This document shows, piece by piece, positions 16,033 to 24,248 of a DNA stretch of 37,903 nt. The DNA comes from an uncultured Muribaculaceae bacterium. Its GTDB lineage: Bacteria > Bacteroidota > Bacteroidia > Bacteroidales > Muribaculaceae. The DNA is taken from contig CANQRV010000023.1 in NCBI GenBank assembly GCA_947626355.1, positions 1-37,903 on the forward strand. Reading direction: 5' to 3'. A program made the translations under genes and the position numbers. Position 1 is the first letter of the stretch. Each line of letters begins with the position of its first letter. Under the pieces are notes generated by a model. The model searched no databases and was not told the DNA's origin. It saw only the letters and a list, made by a program, of their open reading frames with translations.

Positions 16033-17148
16033 ATGAAAATCACACACGTGATCTCCTCGCTCGCCACTGGAGGAGCTCAGCGGATCGTGGCAGACCTGCT
16101 TCCGGAGATCGCAGCGGCAAAGGACATCGAGGTAAAGCTGGTGGCGTTCAGCCGCAGCGGCTCCGACATAGAGAATGAACTGCTGTCGTGCCCGAGGATC
16201 AAGACCACTTTTCTCGATATATCCTCGCGTCATCCGGCCGGATGGAGACGGCTCCGCCCCTTCATCAGGGAGGCCGACATAGTGCATGCTCACCTCTTTC
16301 CCGTCAACTATCAGGTGGCGCTCGCCAACATAGGGATAGGAAAGCCTCTCGTGTTCACAGAGCATTCCACCCACAACAAACGGCGCGACCACCGCTGGCT
16401 ACGCATTCCGGAGAGATGGATGTATGGACGCTACGACAGGATCGTGGCCATCAGCAAGGGCGTGGAAGAAGCGCTTGCCGGATGGATCGGAGCATCAGCC
16501 GATGACCCGCGCATCCTCGTGATAGCCAACGGCATCGACATCAAGCGATTCAGCGAGTCCAGGCCACCGGGCGGCAATTCTTTCGGCCGGGAGGGAAGGG
16601 CAATCCTTATGGTGTCGCGTTTCACGGCCGCCAAAGACCATGCCTCCGTCGTGAAGTCTTTGCGCCATATCAAGGCCGATGATGCGTTTGTGGCCTTTGC
16701 AGGCGAAGGGCCGACGCTCGACTCTGTGAGGGAGCTCGCCGGGAGTGAGGGTGTGGCCGACAGAGTTGTGTTTTTAGGCAACCGCACCGACATTCCGGAG
16801 CTGGTCAAATCTGCATCCGTAGGCGTCCAGGCCTCTCATTGGGAAGGGTTCGGGCTGACCGTGGTGGAGATGATGGCCGGCGCCCTGCCGGTAGTGGCTT
16901 CCGACGTAAGCGGACTCCGTGAGATAGTGGGAGACAAAGGATTGTTGGTGCTGCCGGGAAATGCCTGCGCTCTCGCGGAAGCCTTCGACCGGATACTCGG
17001 CGACACAACGCTAAGCGGCAGGATGTCGCGGGAAGGAATGGAGTATGCCCGGCAATTCTCAATCGGGAAATGCGCGGAGCGTCATATAGATATGTATAAG
17101 GAAATAGCGCGTCAGGAATTGCGCCCGTTGCGGAGCAGCCGCTCATAG
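16033..17148 (+). CDS. Glycosyltransferase family 4 (GT-B)
   Basis: A 371-residue retaining glycosyltransferase with two Rossmann-like domains. The acceptor-side domain has HVISSLATGGAQRIV at the start and HAHLFPVNYQVAL. The donor-binding domain has FAGEGPTLDSVRELA, then the GT4 signature WEGFGLTVVEMMAGALPVVASD with the EX7E pair. The substrate is not predictable. It is the first gene of the polysaccharide locus and has no obvious promoter of its own. Its last 37 bp overlap the 3' end of the convergent GT4 gene. Confidence 0.88.
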   Translation: MKITHVISSLATGGAQRIVADLLPEIAAAKDIEVKLVAFSRSGSDIENELLSCPRIKTTFLDISSRHPAGWRRLRPFIREADIVHAHLFPVNYQVALANIGIGKPLVFTEHSTHNKRRDHRWLRIPERWMYGRYDRIVAISKGVEEALAGWIGASADDPRILVIANGIDIKRFSESRPPGGNSFGREGRAILMVSRFTAAKDHASVVKSLRHIKADDAFVAFAGEGPTLDSVRELAGSEGVADRVVFLGNRTDIPELVKSASVGVQASHWEGFGLTVVEMMAGALPVVASDVSGLREIVGDKGLLVLPGNACALAEAFDRILGDTTLSGRMSREGMEYARQFSIGKCAERHIDMYKEIARQELRPLRSSRS

Positions 17149-18248
17149 ATTTTCAGGTGGCGTGCCACCACGATGTCGACGTCATAATCCCTCTCGGCTA
17201 TGATTCTCGACTGACGCCCCATGTGTCGGCGCAGCACGGGGTTCTCGATCAGTATCCTCAGCTTGGCGGCCAGAGCCTCCGGATTGTGGGGAGGTATAAG
17301 ATACCCGTTGACACCATCTTCCACCGTGTCCTTGCATCCCACCGAAGTGGTGGTGACTATGGGAAGACCGGAAGCCGAGGCCTCGATGAGACTGCGGGGC
17401 ACACCCTCGCGGTAATAGCTCGGGAAAGCCATAATCGATGCCTTGCGGAGCAGATCGCGCACATCGCGGCGGTAGCCCAGCCATTTCACGTATTCTCCGT
17501 CGGTGAGGCTTGTAACGTCCTCCTCCTTGAGGGCGCGGGGATTCTCGCTGAGATCTCCGCAGAGCCAGAACTGAATGCGGTCGTGATAGTCCCTCTTCAG
17601 AAGCCGGGCGGCCTGCACGAGATCGAGCACTCCTTTCTCGCGGAGCATCCTCGCCGTGAAGATGATGGCCAGAGGCTCCACCTTGTGGCTCATGTCTTCC
17701 GTGTATTCATTCAGATCCACCCCGGAGCCCTTGATAAACTCCACGGCCTCGGGGCGCACGATGGTCTTGTCGACGAAATAGCGCTCGTCGTCGTGATTCT
17801 GGAAAATGACGGCGAGGTTTTTCTTGCGCATTCCGACCTTGAGAAGCTTCTCCACCACTGAGATTATCTTCGAGGAGCGCTCGTCGCCGAAAAGGATTCC
17901 CATGCCGCTGACGGCGTCAACGACGCCACGGGAATGGGCGAGCCTGGCGGCTATGCCGCCCCAGAGAATGTTCTTGAGGCCTACGTGATGGATTATGGCG
18001 TCGCGGTTGTTGATGTAAAGATGATAAAGAAACCGGAAGGTGCGGAGCTCCTGAAAGGGATTCATTCCCGTTGGGTTGATGGGTAGCTCTATATACTTGA
18101 ATCCCATCTCCTCTATCTCCGCGCGGCGTCCTGTATTTTTGGTGACGACGGTCACATCCCAGCCCTCCTTGCGTGCTGTTATGGCGATATCCTCGCGATG
18201 CGACAGGAAGAACCTGTCTTCGTTCACAATCATCAAGACTTTTTTCAT
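17112..18248 (-). CDS. Glycosyltransferase family 4 (PglA/CapM-like)
   Basis: A 378-residue GT-B enzyme. The N-terminus MKKVLMIVNEDRFFLSHR, the HHVGLKNILWGGIAARLA segment and VDAVSGMGILF are typical of the subgroup that adds HexNAc or related sugars to undecaprenyl-linked intermediates. The donor domain has FTARMLREKGVLDLVQAARLL and the EGVPRSLIEASASGLPIVTT signature. The exact sugar is not predictable. It follows the deacetylase gene by 160 bp without a clear promoter, so it may share the ATP-grasp operon transcript. Its 3' end overlaps the convergent GT4 gene by 37 bp. Confidence 0.88.
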   Translation of the reverse strand: MKKVLMIVNEDRFFLSHREDIAITARKEGWDVTVVTKNTGRRAEIEEMGFKYIELPINPTGMNPFQELRTFRFLYHLYINNRDAIIHHVGLKNILWGGIAARLAHSRGVVDAVSGMGILFGDERSSKIISVVEKLLKVGMRKKNLAVIFQNHDDERYFVDKTIVRPEAVEFIKGSGVDLNEYTEDMSHKVEPLAIIFTARMLREKGVLDLVQAARLLKRDYHDRIQFWLCGDLSENPRALKEEDVTSLTDGEYVKWLGYRRDVRDLLRKASIMAFPSYYREGVPRSLIEASASGLPIVTTTSVGCKDTVEDGVNGYLIPPHNPEALAAKLRILIENPVLRRHMGRQSRIIAERDYDVDIVVARHLKIYERLLRNGRNS

Positions 18249-18408
18249 ATCTTCTATGAGGGCCTTATACAGTTGGTTGTTGTGAAGAGAGCAGTGGGTA
18301 TGAGATGTTGATTCACCATAATAACGCGAATCATCGGCTGTAATTGTGTGTAAGACCCCAAAAGAATTGACTCCATCCTCTCATCGTGCGGAAGATGGCA
18401 TATTCAAC

Positions 18409-19134
18409 TCAACGCAGCTTCCTAATTATAAAATACATACGCTGCAGCAACCGGTCGCGAGGCGACTTGGATTTCCAGGTCCTCCCTGTCAGCTCGCTGA
18501 AATCGCCAAACTGTCCGCGATGACTGGACAGAAAGGCGTCGAAAGCCTCGATCTCGGCATCGGTCATGAATGTGGGATGATAGCATACCACCCAATATCC
18601 GGGCACCTTCACATTGCGGAAACGCCCCATCTGCTGGGGTATGAACAGGAACCCGTCGCGGGTGTAGGGTCGCAAGGCAACCGTGTCGCAGACATTGCGG
18701 ATCGGGGTCTCCTCCCGGAGAGCGGTCAGGGTGGTGGCATCGAAAGTGTGGCTCGGTGCGAAAAAGAATTCCGGATGCAGCCCGTTGTCGGTCAATATCC
18801 TGAAGCCTTCCCTTATCTTCGTCTTCTGCTCATCGAGAGTAAGGCCGGCAAACTCGCTTCTCTGATGCACCGGGTTGATGCCTCCCGACTCCGAATCACA
18901 GCAGTGGTTGAAGCCATGCAGGGCGATCGAGTCACCCATTTCCTCCCGGGCCCTGACCTTATCCCAGAAAGCCGGGTCGGCCGGCGACGTCATCGTCACC
19001 GGATCCTGATTGGATGGGATCACCCCTATCATGGGATGCACGCCATGGCGGTCGAGAGAATCGAGCACCCTCTGCCAGCGCTCATGGCGCATCGAGGGGC
19101 AGGCATCGTCGAGTCGGACAAAATATCTGGTCAT
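18409..19134 (-). CDS. DUF2334-type polysaccharide deacetylase
   Basis: A 241-residue protein of the NodB-like barrel group. It begins RYFVRLDDACPSM, where the Asp-Asp pair (9-10) fits the metal/catalytic site, followed by HPMIGVIPSNQDP, ALHGFNHCC with the two metal-binding histidines, FFFAPSHTFD and YWVVCYHPTFM. This arrangement matches DUF2334 family deacetylases. No signal peptide is present, so it should act in the cytoplasm, perhaps on a sugar of the lipid-linked repeat or its precursor. Its start overlaps the ATP-grasp stop by one base (TAATG), so translation is coupled. Whether it removes an acetyl group is not proven. Confidence 0.8.
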   Translation of the reverse strand: MTRYFVRLDDACPSMRHERWQRVLDSLDRHGVHPMIGVIPSNQDPVTMTSPADPAFWDKVRAREEMGDSIALHGFNHCCDSESGGINPVHQRSEFAGLTLDEQKTKIREGFRILTDNGLHPEFFFAPSHTFDATTLTALREETPIRNVCDTVALRPYTRDGFLFIPQQMGRFRNVKVPGYWVVCYHPTFMTDAEIEAFDAFLSSHRGQFGDFSELTGRTWKSKSPRDRLLQRMYFIIRKLR

Positions 19135-20252
19135 TACTTATATATGAATTTATAGAAAAACGGCATGATGTCGGAAGGTGAGAAAATCGAAAAAGCATCC
19201 GCCTTGCGGAAATCCCTGAAAGCAGAGACAAGGCTCTTCCTATTCACAAAATTCTTAAGATACTGAAACTCGTTCATGCCATACACTATGTCTTTATTCA
19301 TCTTCAAAGGGGAGACCGGCTTTCCGAGGCAGGTCTCCACCCAGGCACGACTGTAGTTCACTCCGGCCTTATCATAGAAAAAGAGCAAGCCGTCGCTTCT
19401 CAGATTGATTTCCATGAAATAATATCCCGCCTTTCCATCGGCATCCCTTACACGAAGAAGCTCTATGCTGTAAAGACCATAATAATCGAGTCCCGCAAGC
19501 AACCTGTCGCATATCGTCTTTATCTCAACCTCCGGTGACAGCGAGCCAAAACTATTAAGGCCAAGGTTATTGAACTTCGAGCCATGCTTGGTCTTGGTTA
19601 TCATGCCGGCGATATGGTTGACCCCAGAGAGAGCCCTAACTCCGGCTATCAGCAACACCTCGTCGTTAGGCAGGAATTCCTGCATTATCATGTTTTCATG
19701 TCTTGACGAACCATCGCTGAGCCATTCAGAAAATTCCTCATAGGAATAAAATACCCTGAAATCATCTTTACCTCCGATATAACTGTATCTCGGTTTTACA
19801 AGACAGGGCCACCGTAGCGGGAAATCCTCTTTCAAAACGCCTTTAGGAATATCGTGTGTCTCAGGTACAAGGAGGCCAGCCTCTCGAGCCATCTGTATCT
19901 GACGGCATTTATCCATAGCCGTGACCAACTGTCCCTGTTTTTTCCCTACCGTCGGAAGAACACAATACCTACTAAGCTCGTCATATTTTCGGTCGAGTCC
20001 TGCTGCGATGCGGTCTCCACACGTTATGACCGGAAATCTGTCTTCAGACTTGCTGGAAAGCTCCATCAGCAGACCAAGAGCCTCATCCTCGTCAGCCACA
20101 TAATGACATTCAGAGACATAACGGCTTCTGGCGACAAAGCTTTTACCTTCAGGGGAAACTAAAATCAGCGCTATCGGGATTCCTTCTTTCCCGATAGCCC
20201 TCAATACATTGAGCGTATTGTAATGATTATATCCTATAACATACGTTTTCAT
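19134..20252 (-). CDS. ATP-grasp enzyme
   Basis: A 372-residue protein with the carbamoyl-phosphate-synthase-like ATP-grasp fold. The N-terminal pre-ATP-grasp domain begins KTYVIGYNHYNTLNVLRAIG. The ATP-binding part has MDKCRQIQMAREAGLLVPET, WPCLVKPRYSYIGGKDDF and IMQEFLPND. The metal-binding end has GYYFMEINLRSDG, where Glu and Asn fit the Mg sites. Such enzymes join a carboxylate to an amine or thiol through an acyl phosphate. In this locus the likely role is amidating a uronic acid or attaching an amino acid, an inference from context only. It is the first gene of a leftward operon with the deacetylase and perhaps the GT4 gene. AT-richer than the housekeeping genes. Confidence 0.82.
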   Translation of the reverse strand: MKTYVIGYNHYNTLNVLRAIGKEGIPIALILVSPEGKSFVARSRYVSECHYVADEDEALGLLMELSSKSEDRFPVITCGDRIAAGLDRKYDELSRYCVLPTVGKKQGQLVTAMDKCRQIQMAREAGLLVPETHDIPKGVLKEDFPLRWPCLVKPRYSYIGGKDDFRVFYSYEEFSEWLSDGSSRHENMIMQEFLPNDEVLLIAGVRALSGVNHIAGMITKTKHGSKFNNLGLNSFGSLSPEVEIKTICDRLLAGLDYYGLYSIELLRVRDADGKAGYYFMEINLRSDGLLFFYDKAGVNYSRAWVETCLGKPVSPLKMNKDIVYGMNEFQYLKNFVNRKSLVSAFRDFRKADAFSIFSPSDIMPFFYKFIYK

Positions 20253-20350
20253 CTGTTTCTACCTGATAATAAGACCCAGGCATGACTCATCCGACCCACG
20301 ACATCATCGGTTCTTACCATCAATACGGCTCAAAATGCCATAAAGCAACG

Positions 20351-20382
20351 CAAAATTATAAATTAATTTCCATACAGCCAAA
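20351..20382 (-). promoter_or_regulatory. Promoter of the ATP-grasp operon
   Basis: Minus-strand TTTG (20379-20382), 20-nt spacer, TAATTTTG (20351-20358). The leader would be about 90 nt. Confidence 0.7.
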
Positions 20383-20559
20383 CGCATTCACAAAGGTTCA
20401 GGGCAACCGCACCAGAATCTATATAAATTAGGGAGAAGAAAGCTCGCACTGCAGATTGCAAAGGCCACTGATGACAGACTCAGTCTGAACAAGAGACTTG
20501 TCAGGGCATCTATGGATAAAGACTATTTAAGAACTCTTCTTAAAAACTATGGATTCTGA
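20362..20559 (+). pseudogene. Coding remnant without a start codon
   Basis: An open frame of 65 codons ends in TGA at 20557-20559. It reads like the C-terminus of a real protein, basic and helical (for example KLALQIAKATDDRLSLNKR and then SMDKDYLRTLLKNYGF). It has no usable upstream start; the only ATG is near the end. It may be the tail of a decayed transposase or glycan enzyme. I do not recognise the family, and chance cannot be excluded. Confidence 0.35.
20401..20419 (+). repeat. Left arm of 19-bp inverted repeat
   Basis: GGGCAACCGCACCAGAATC is the reverse complement of 20552-20570 with 18 of 19 positions matching. No flanking target duplication is visible. Confidence 0.75.
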
Positions 20560-20570
20560 TGCGGTTGCCC
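20552..20570 (-). repeat. Right arm of 19-bp inverted repeat
   Basis: GATTCTGATGCGGTTGCCC pairs with the left arm at 20401-20419. It contains the stop codon of the coding remnant and ends 20 bp before the -33 box of the rightward promoter. Confidence 0.75.
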
Positions 20571-20590
20571 CCGCGATTATGGTGACGGGT

Positions 20591-20621
20591 TTTGAAATAT
20601 AGATATTTATTATTATTTTTG
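20591..20621 (+). promoter_or_regulatory. Promoter of the rightward GT4 pair
   Basis: TTTG (20591-20594), 19-nt spacer, TATTTTTG (20614-20621). The start codon at 20682 lies about 60 nt downstream. Confidence 0.7.
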
Positions 20622-20681
20622 CATCAGATTGTCATTCTCTCCCGACAAAGCCGACCTCAGAATAAGCCATCCCCTTACAGT

Positions 20682-21899
20682 ATGAACCTGCTATTCATCT
20701 CTGACAACCCTCCCTCTCCATTGCTCGGAGGCATAGAACGTGTGACAGATGTTCTGGCCTCAGCCCTATCACGCCGTGGACATAATATATGCTGTGTTTT
20801 CGACAGCTCACGCCGACACTCCATGAACGGGCAAATTCCATCCTATCTGGGAATTTACCCTATAGACTTCAATGATGACGATGCAGCAGACAAAATCACC
20901 CGCATCATAAAGGAACACCATATAGATGCTGTCATCAACCAAAAGGAGACCCTACGAGTCTTAAGAATCGTAAAACAACTCAGGAAGCATGTTGCGGTCT
21001 GCTCAGTGCTCCACAACATGCCGTTCGCCTCATACGGCCGCGAACGGCAATATAAAAAACTTACCCGTCCAACAACAATAAAAGGGAAAATAATTAGACT
21101 TGCCACCATCATCTATCCCAGAATGTACCGTATAGCGAATTTAAAGCACAACCGTCGTATATACAAGGCTATGCTTGAAAGCTCAGATAAGCTTCTGCTG
21201 CTATCGGAAAGATTCATCACCAGAATGACTACCCATCTGGGAGATGACGCAGCAGATAAAATAGGGTTCATCAACAATCCAACCCCCTTTAGAGTCCCAA
21301 CGCTTGATCTCTCCAAAAAGGAGAAGCTAATCGTCTGGGTAGGAAGAATAGAGGACCCGCAAAAGAATCTCGGCACATTCCTGAATGTCTGGAAAGATTT
21401 CAACAATATACATCATGACTGGAAAGCCATAGTAGTCGGTGATGGTCCTCACAGAAAGCATTTCGAGAAAAAAGCCAAAAAAATGAAAATTTCCAATCTT
21501 TCATTCGCCGGATCGCGAAAAGATGTGGATGAGTTCTATACAAGAGCGACATTCCTATGCATGACTTCCCTTTATGAAGGCTGGCCCATGGTGCTACCCG
21601 AAGCGATGGCTTACGGATGTATTCCCGTTGTGCTCGACACATTCGAGGCCATATTTGATATTATAGAGGACGGAGAATCAGGACTTATAATCAATCAATA
21701 TATTCCTGATGAGATGAGTCGTCGTTTATCAGAGCTCTGCAATGATACGATATTGCTCAGAAAAATGGCAGACTACGCATACAAGAGCATAGATCGATTC
21801 TCATCCGCCCAAATCGCCTCCCGGTGGGAAGTTATCCTTGAAGAAGAAATCGCAAGGAGAAAAAGGGACCTTACACGATTCTGGCAACCACTAATATAA
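20682..21899 (+). CDS. Glycosyltransferase family 4
   Basis: A GT-B glycosyltransferase of 405 residues. The N-terminus MNLLFISDNPPSPLLGGIERV has the usual Gly-rich first loop. The donor domain has LIVWVGRIEDPQKNLGTFL, VVGDGPHRKHFEKKA and the SLYEGWPMVLPEAMAYGCIPVV signature with the EX7E pair. I chose the ATG at 20682; an in-frame TTG at 20592 would place the start inside the promoter. The donor and acceptor are unknown. Moderately AT-rich. The next GT4 gene starts 7 bp after its stop, so the two form an operon. Confidence 0.88.
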   Translation: MNLLFISDNPPSPLLGGIERVTDVLASALSRRGHNICCVFDSSRRHSMNGQIPSYLGIYPIDFNDDDAADKITRIIKEHHIDAVINQKETLRVLRIVKQLRKHVAVCSVLHNMPFASYGRERQYKKLTRPTTIKGKIIRLATIIYPRMYRIANLKHNRRIYKAMLESSDKLLLLSERFITRMTTHLGDDAADKIGFINNPTPFRVPTLDLSKKEKLIVWVGRIEDPQKNLGTFLNVWKDFNNIHHDWKAIVVGDGPHRKHFEKKAKKMKISNLSFAGSRKDVDEFYTRATFLCMTSLYEGWPMVLPEAMAYGCIPVVLDTFEAIFDIIEDGESGLIINQYIPDEMSRRLSELCNDTILLRKMADYAYKSIDRFSSAQIASRWEVILEEEIARRKRDLTRFWQPLI

Positions 21900-21906
21900 A
21901 CTACAG

Positions 21907-23016
21907 ATGACACGAATACTACACATACTTTCATCGCTTGCAAGAAACGGTACAGAGACCTTCATAATGAATCTTTTCAAGGCAATCGACAGGAATAGGT
22001 TCCATTTTGATTTCCTCATCTTCACTGAAGAAACCGAAGGATATTACGAAGAGGCGAAAGCCTTGGGTGCGAAAATCTACAGACTACCTCCAAGAAGCAA
22101 GGGCCCGTTAAAGTATCTGAAAGCCCTTGACTCCTTCTTCGCAAACCATGCAAGAGAATATGACTGCGTACACCTTCATGGCAACAGCCTCTCCAGCATA
22201 GCTCCGATCCATTATGCAAAACGTTACGGCATCCCAACACGCATCTTCCACGTGCACAGCACAAGCTGCGAGGGGCTGCATAACCGTATATTACACAACA
22301 TCAACAAGCATCTCACATATCATGAGGGCACCCATTTCCTCGCATGCTCGAAACCCGCAGTAGAATGGGGCTATAGAAATTCAAAGGCATATAAAGACGC
22401 GAAAATCATAACCAATGGAATCAATCTTGAGAAATTTGAATATGACCCTCGGAGACGTGAAGCCATCAGAAAAGATATGGGGCTAGGCCACAGTTTGACA
22501 ATAATACATATCGGATCCTTCAACGTAATAAAAAACCATTCCTTTCTTATAAAGATTTTCGCATCCATAACAAAACGACTTCCCGATGCACGATTAATTC
22601 TGGTTGGGAAAGGACCTCTTATGAATCCGACACGTGAATTAGCTGCCCAAATGGGCATTCTCGACAAAATCCTATTCCTTGGGACCAGAAATGACGTTGC
22701 CGACATTCTCCAGGCTGCCGATGTTGCCGTGATGCCTTCATTATTCGAAGGCCTTCCTTTTACAGCTATAGAGGCGCATGCCTCTCGTTTACCATTGATA
22801 GCCTCCGACAATCTACCACAGGAATTAAATATTCTGAAACGACATCATATATTATCACTCAGTGAACCCATCGAAAAGTGGGCAGACATGATAATAAGAA
22901 TCGCAAAGGAACCACGGGCTGCATGCAGGGATGCCGCTTTAATGGATTATTCAATCGCAACAACGGTCTCGCAATTGTATAATATCTATACCACACAATC
23001 AACTGAAATGTCGTGA
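21907..23016 (+). CDS. Glycosyltransferase family 4 (EpsF-like)
   Basis: A 369-residue GT-B enzyme resembling EpsF-type transferases of exopolysaccharide loci. It starts RILHILSSLARNGTETFIMN, has CVHLHGNSLSSIAPIHYAKR and HVHSTSCEGLHNR in the acceptor domain, and IHIGSFNVIKNHSFLIKIF, LVGKGPLMN and SLFEGLPFTAIEAHASRLPLIASD in the donor domain. It is the second gene of a two-gene operon. Its 3' end overlaps the convergent polymerase gene by 18 bp. The sugar is not predictable. Confidence 0.88.
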   Translation: MTRILHILSSLARNGTETFIMNLFKAIDRNRFHFDFLIFTEETEGYYEEAKALGAKIYRLPPRSKGPLKYLKALDSFFANHAREYDCVHLHGNSLSSIAPIHYAKRYGIPTRIFHVHSTSCEGLHNRILHNINKHLTYHEGTHFLACSKPAVEWGYRNSKAYKDAKIITNGINLEKFEYDPRRREAIRKDMGLGHSLTIIHIGSFNVIKNHSFLIKIFASITKRLPDARLILVGKGPLMNPTRELAAQMGILDKILFLGTRNDVADILQAADVAVMPSLFEGLPFTAIEAHASRLPLIASDNLPQELNILKRHHILSLSEPIEKWADMIIRIAKEPRAACRDAALMDYSIATTVSQLYNIYTTQSTEMS

Positions 23017-24219
23017 ATACCTTATGATATTCTCTCTTGATGGATCTTCTTTCGGATCCAACCGATGATAATACGGATAATACATCATATAAATCTTCAA
23101 CGAACCGGATTTATTAACTTTTGAGAAATACGCCGCATAGATTTGCATAGACACCAACGGAACAAAAATTAAAACCCAGTAAAATGGCTTAAGCCGTATT
23201 CTTCTACCATTCTTCGCCTTGAAATCCGAAAAAATCCAATCAGCCAGCAATATGAATATGAAGAAGAAAAAATAATTGCCATATCTAGTAAAAATCGCTA
23301 TACCGATAGTTAATATAGCAACATACACCGCGCACAAGGTCATCACCTGTTGCTTCTCAGGTATCACTTGCGGTTGGCGTCCTCTTTTCCATCCTACAAG
23401 AAAACACAAGGCAAGGAATGGATATATAAAGTAACGGATTACGGTGGACAAGACTCCGAAGATATTTAGAGAACTGCTCGAGAGATCTGACTTTGAATAT
23501 ACCTCGGCCCTCTCTGCCATATTTTCCGTAAAGGCTATCATTTGCACGAAATCGAAAAGGAAATATCTGACATAGAAGGAGACTGCCGCAAGAACGAGAC
23601 AAATCACAATCGTACGCTTCCCAAATGTAAACAGCCACCTCACACCCGGCAACGATAAAACCGGAAGCACAAACATCATCAGCGCCGACACATGGCAGAA
23701 GAAAGCCACTATCGCCATTACATAATACCATACCCATTGTCCCTTACGATAGAATGGCCATGATATCAAGAAGGCGCTTACAGCAAGAGCTTCTCTGAGG
23801 ACCTCTGTGTTCAAGTTAAGATAAAGGAATATATAATAGAGAAATATGGCAAAAAACACATGACGTGTGTTGCTTTTTATAAACCAGAATATGGTGCAGT
23901 TGACTATCGCAGAGACCACAAACTGAACAAGCGTAAAATCCGACGTAATCGTGCGACAGGCTGAAGTGATTATTATATATATAGGAGCGAATCGTGTATT
24001 GAGGAAATCAGAAGTATTCAATTCCCCCAGTGTGTGCAGGTTCTTATAATATTCTTCATATCTTATAGAATCAATACCGATGCGATATCTCAGACCTGCC
24101 ACGACAATAAGCATCAGCAACGTAGCCACATACCAGAATGTGCGCCCCTTGGAGCAACCGCAATAGTCATATCGGTAGATAAAGATGAGAAGAGCAAGGA
24201 AAATCGTTAGATATATCAT
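22999..24219 (-). CDS. EpsG-family polysaccharide polymerase (Wzy-like)
   Basis: A 406-residue integral membrane protein with about ten hydrophobic segments. The pattern VVAGLRYRIGIDSIRYEEYY after the second helix is the hallmark of the EpsG family, and LNLNTEVLREALAVSAFLISWPFYRKGQ follows, as do the HVSALMMFVLPV helix and a C-terminal basic tail. Members are thought to polymerise lipid-linked repeat units on the periplasmic face of the inner membrane. It is the last gene of the leftward wza-wzc-cpsB-wzx-wzy operon, 29 bp after wzx. AT-rich like most polymerase genes. Confidence 0.85.
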   Translation of the reverse strand: MIYLTIFLALLIFIYRYDYCGCSKGRTFWYVATLLMLIVVAGLRYRIGIDSIRYEEYYKNLHTLGELNTSDFLNTRFAPIYIIITSACRTITSDFTLVQFVVSAIVNCTIFWFIKSNTRHVFFAIFLYYIFLYLNLNTEVLREALAVSAFLISWPFYRKGQWVWYYVMAIVAFFCHVSALMMFVLPVLSLPGVRWLFTFGKRTIVICLVLAAVSFYVRYFLFDFVQMIAFTENMAERAEVYSKSDLSSSSLNIFGVLSTVIRYFIYPFLALCFLVGWKRGRQPQVIPEKQQVMTLCAVYVAILTIGIAIFTRYGNYFFFFIFILLADWIFSDFKAKNGRRIRLKPFYWVLIFVPLVSMQIYAAYFSKVNKSGSLKIYMMYYPYYHRLDPKEDPSRENIIRYSRHFS

Positions 24220-24248
24220 TTTATCCTTCTGTTAGTTCTTGATTACTT

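Larger units (their letters stand above)
20253..20681. other. Intergenic region between divergent glycan operons
   Basis: This 429-bp gap has a leftward promoter (20351-20382), a 19-bp inverted repeat pair bracketing 132 bp, a coding-like remnant and a rightward promoter (20591-20621). No intact gene is present. Confidence 0.7.
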
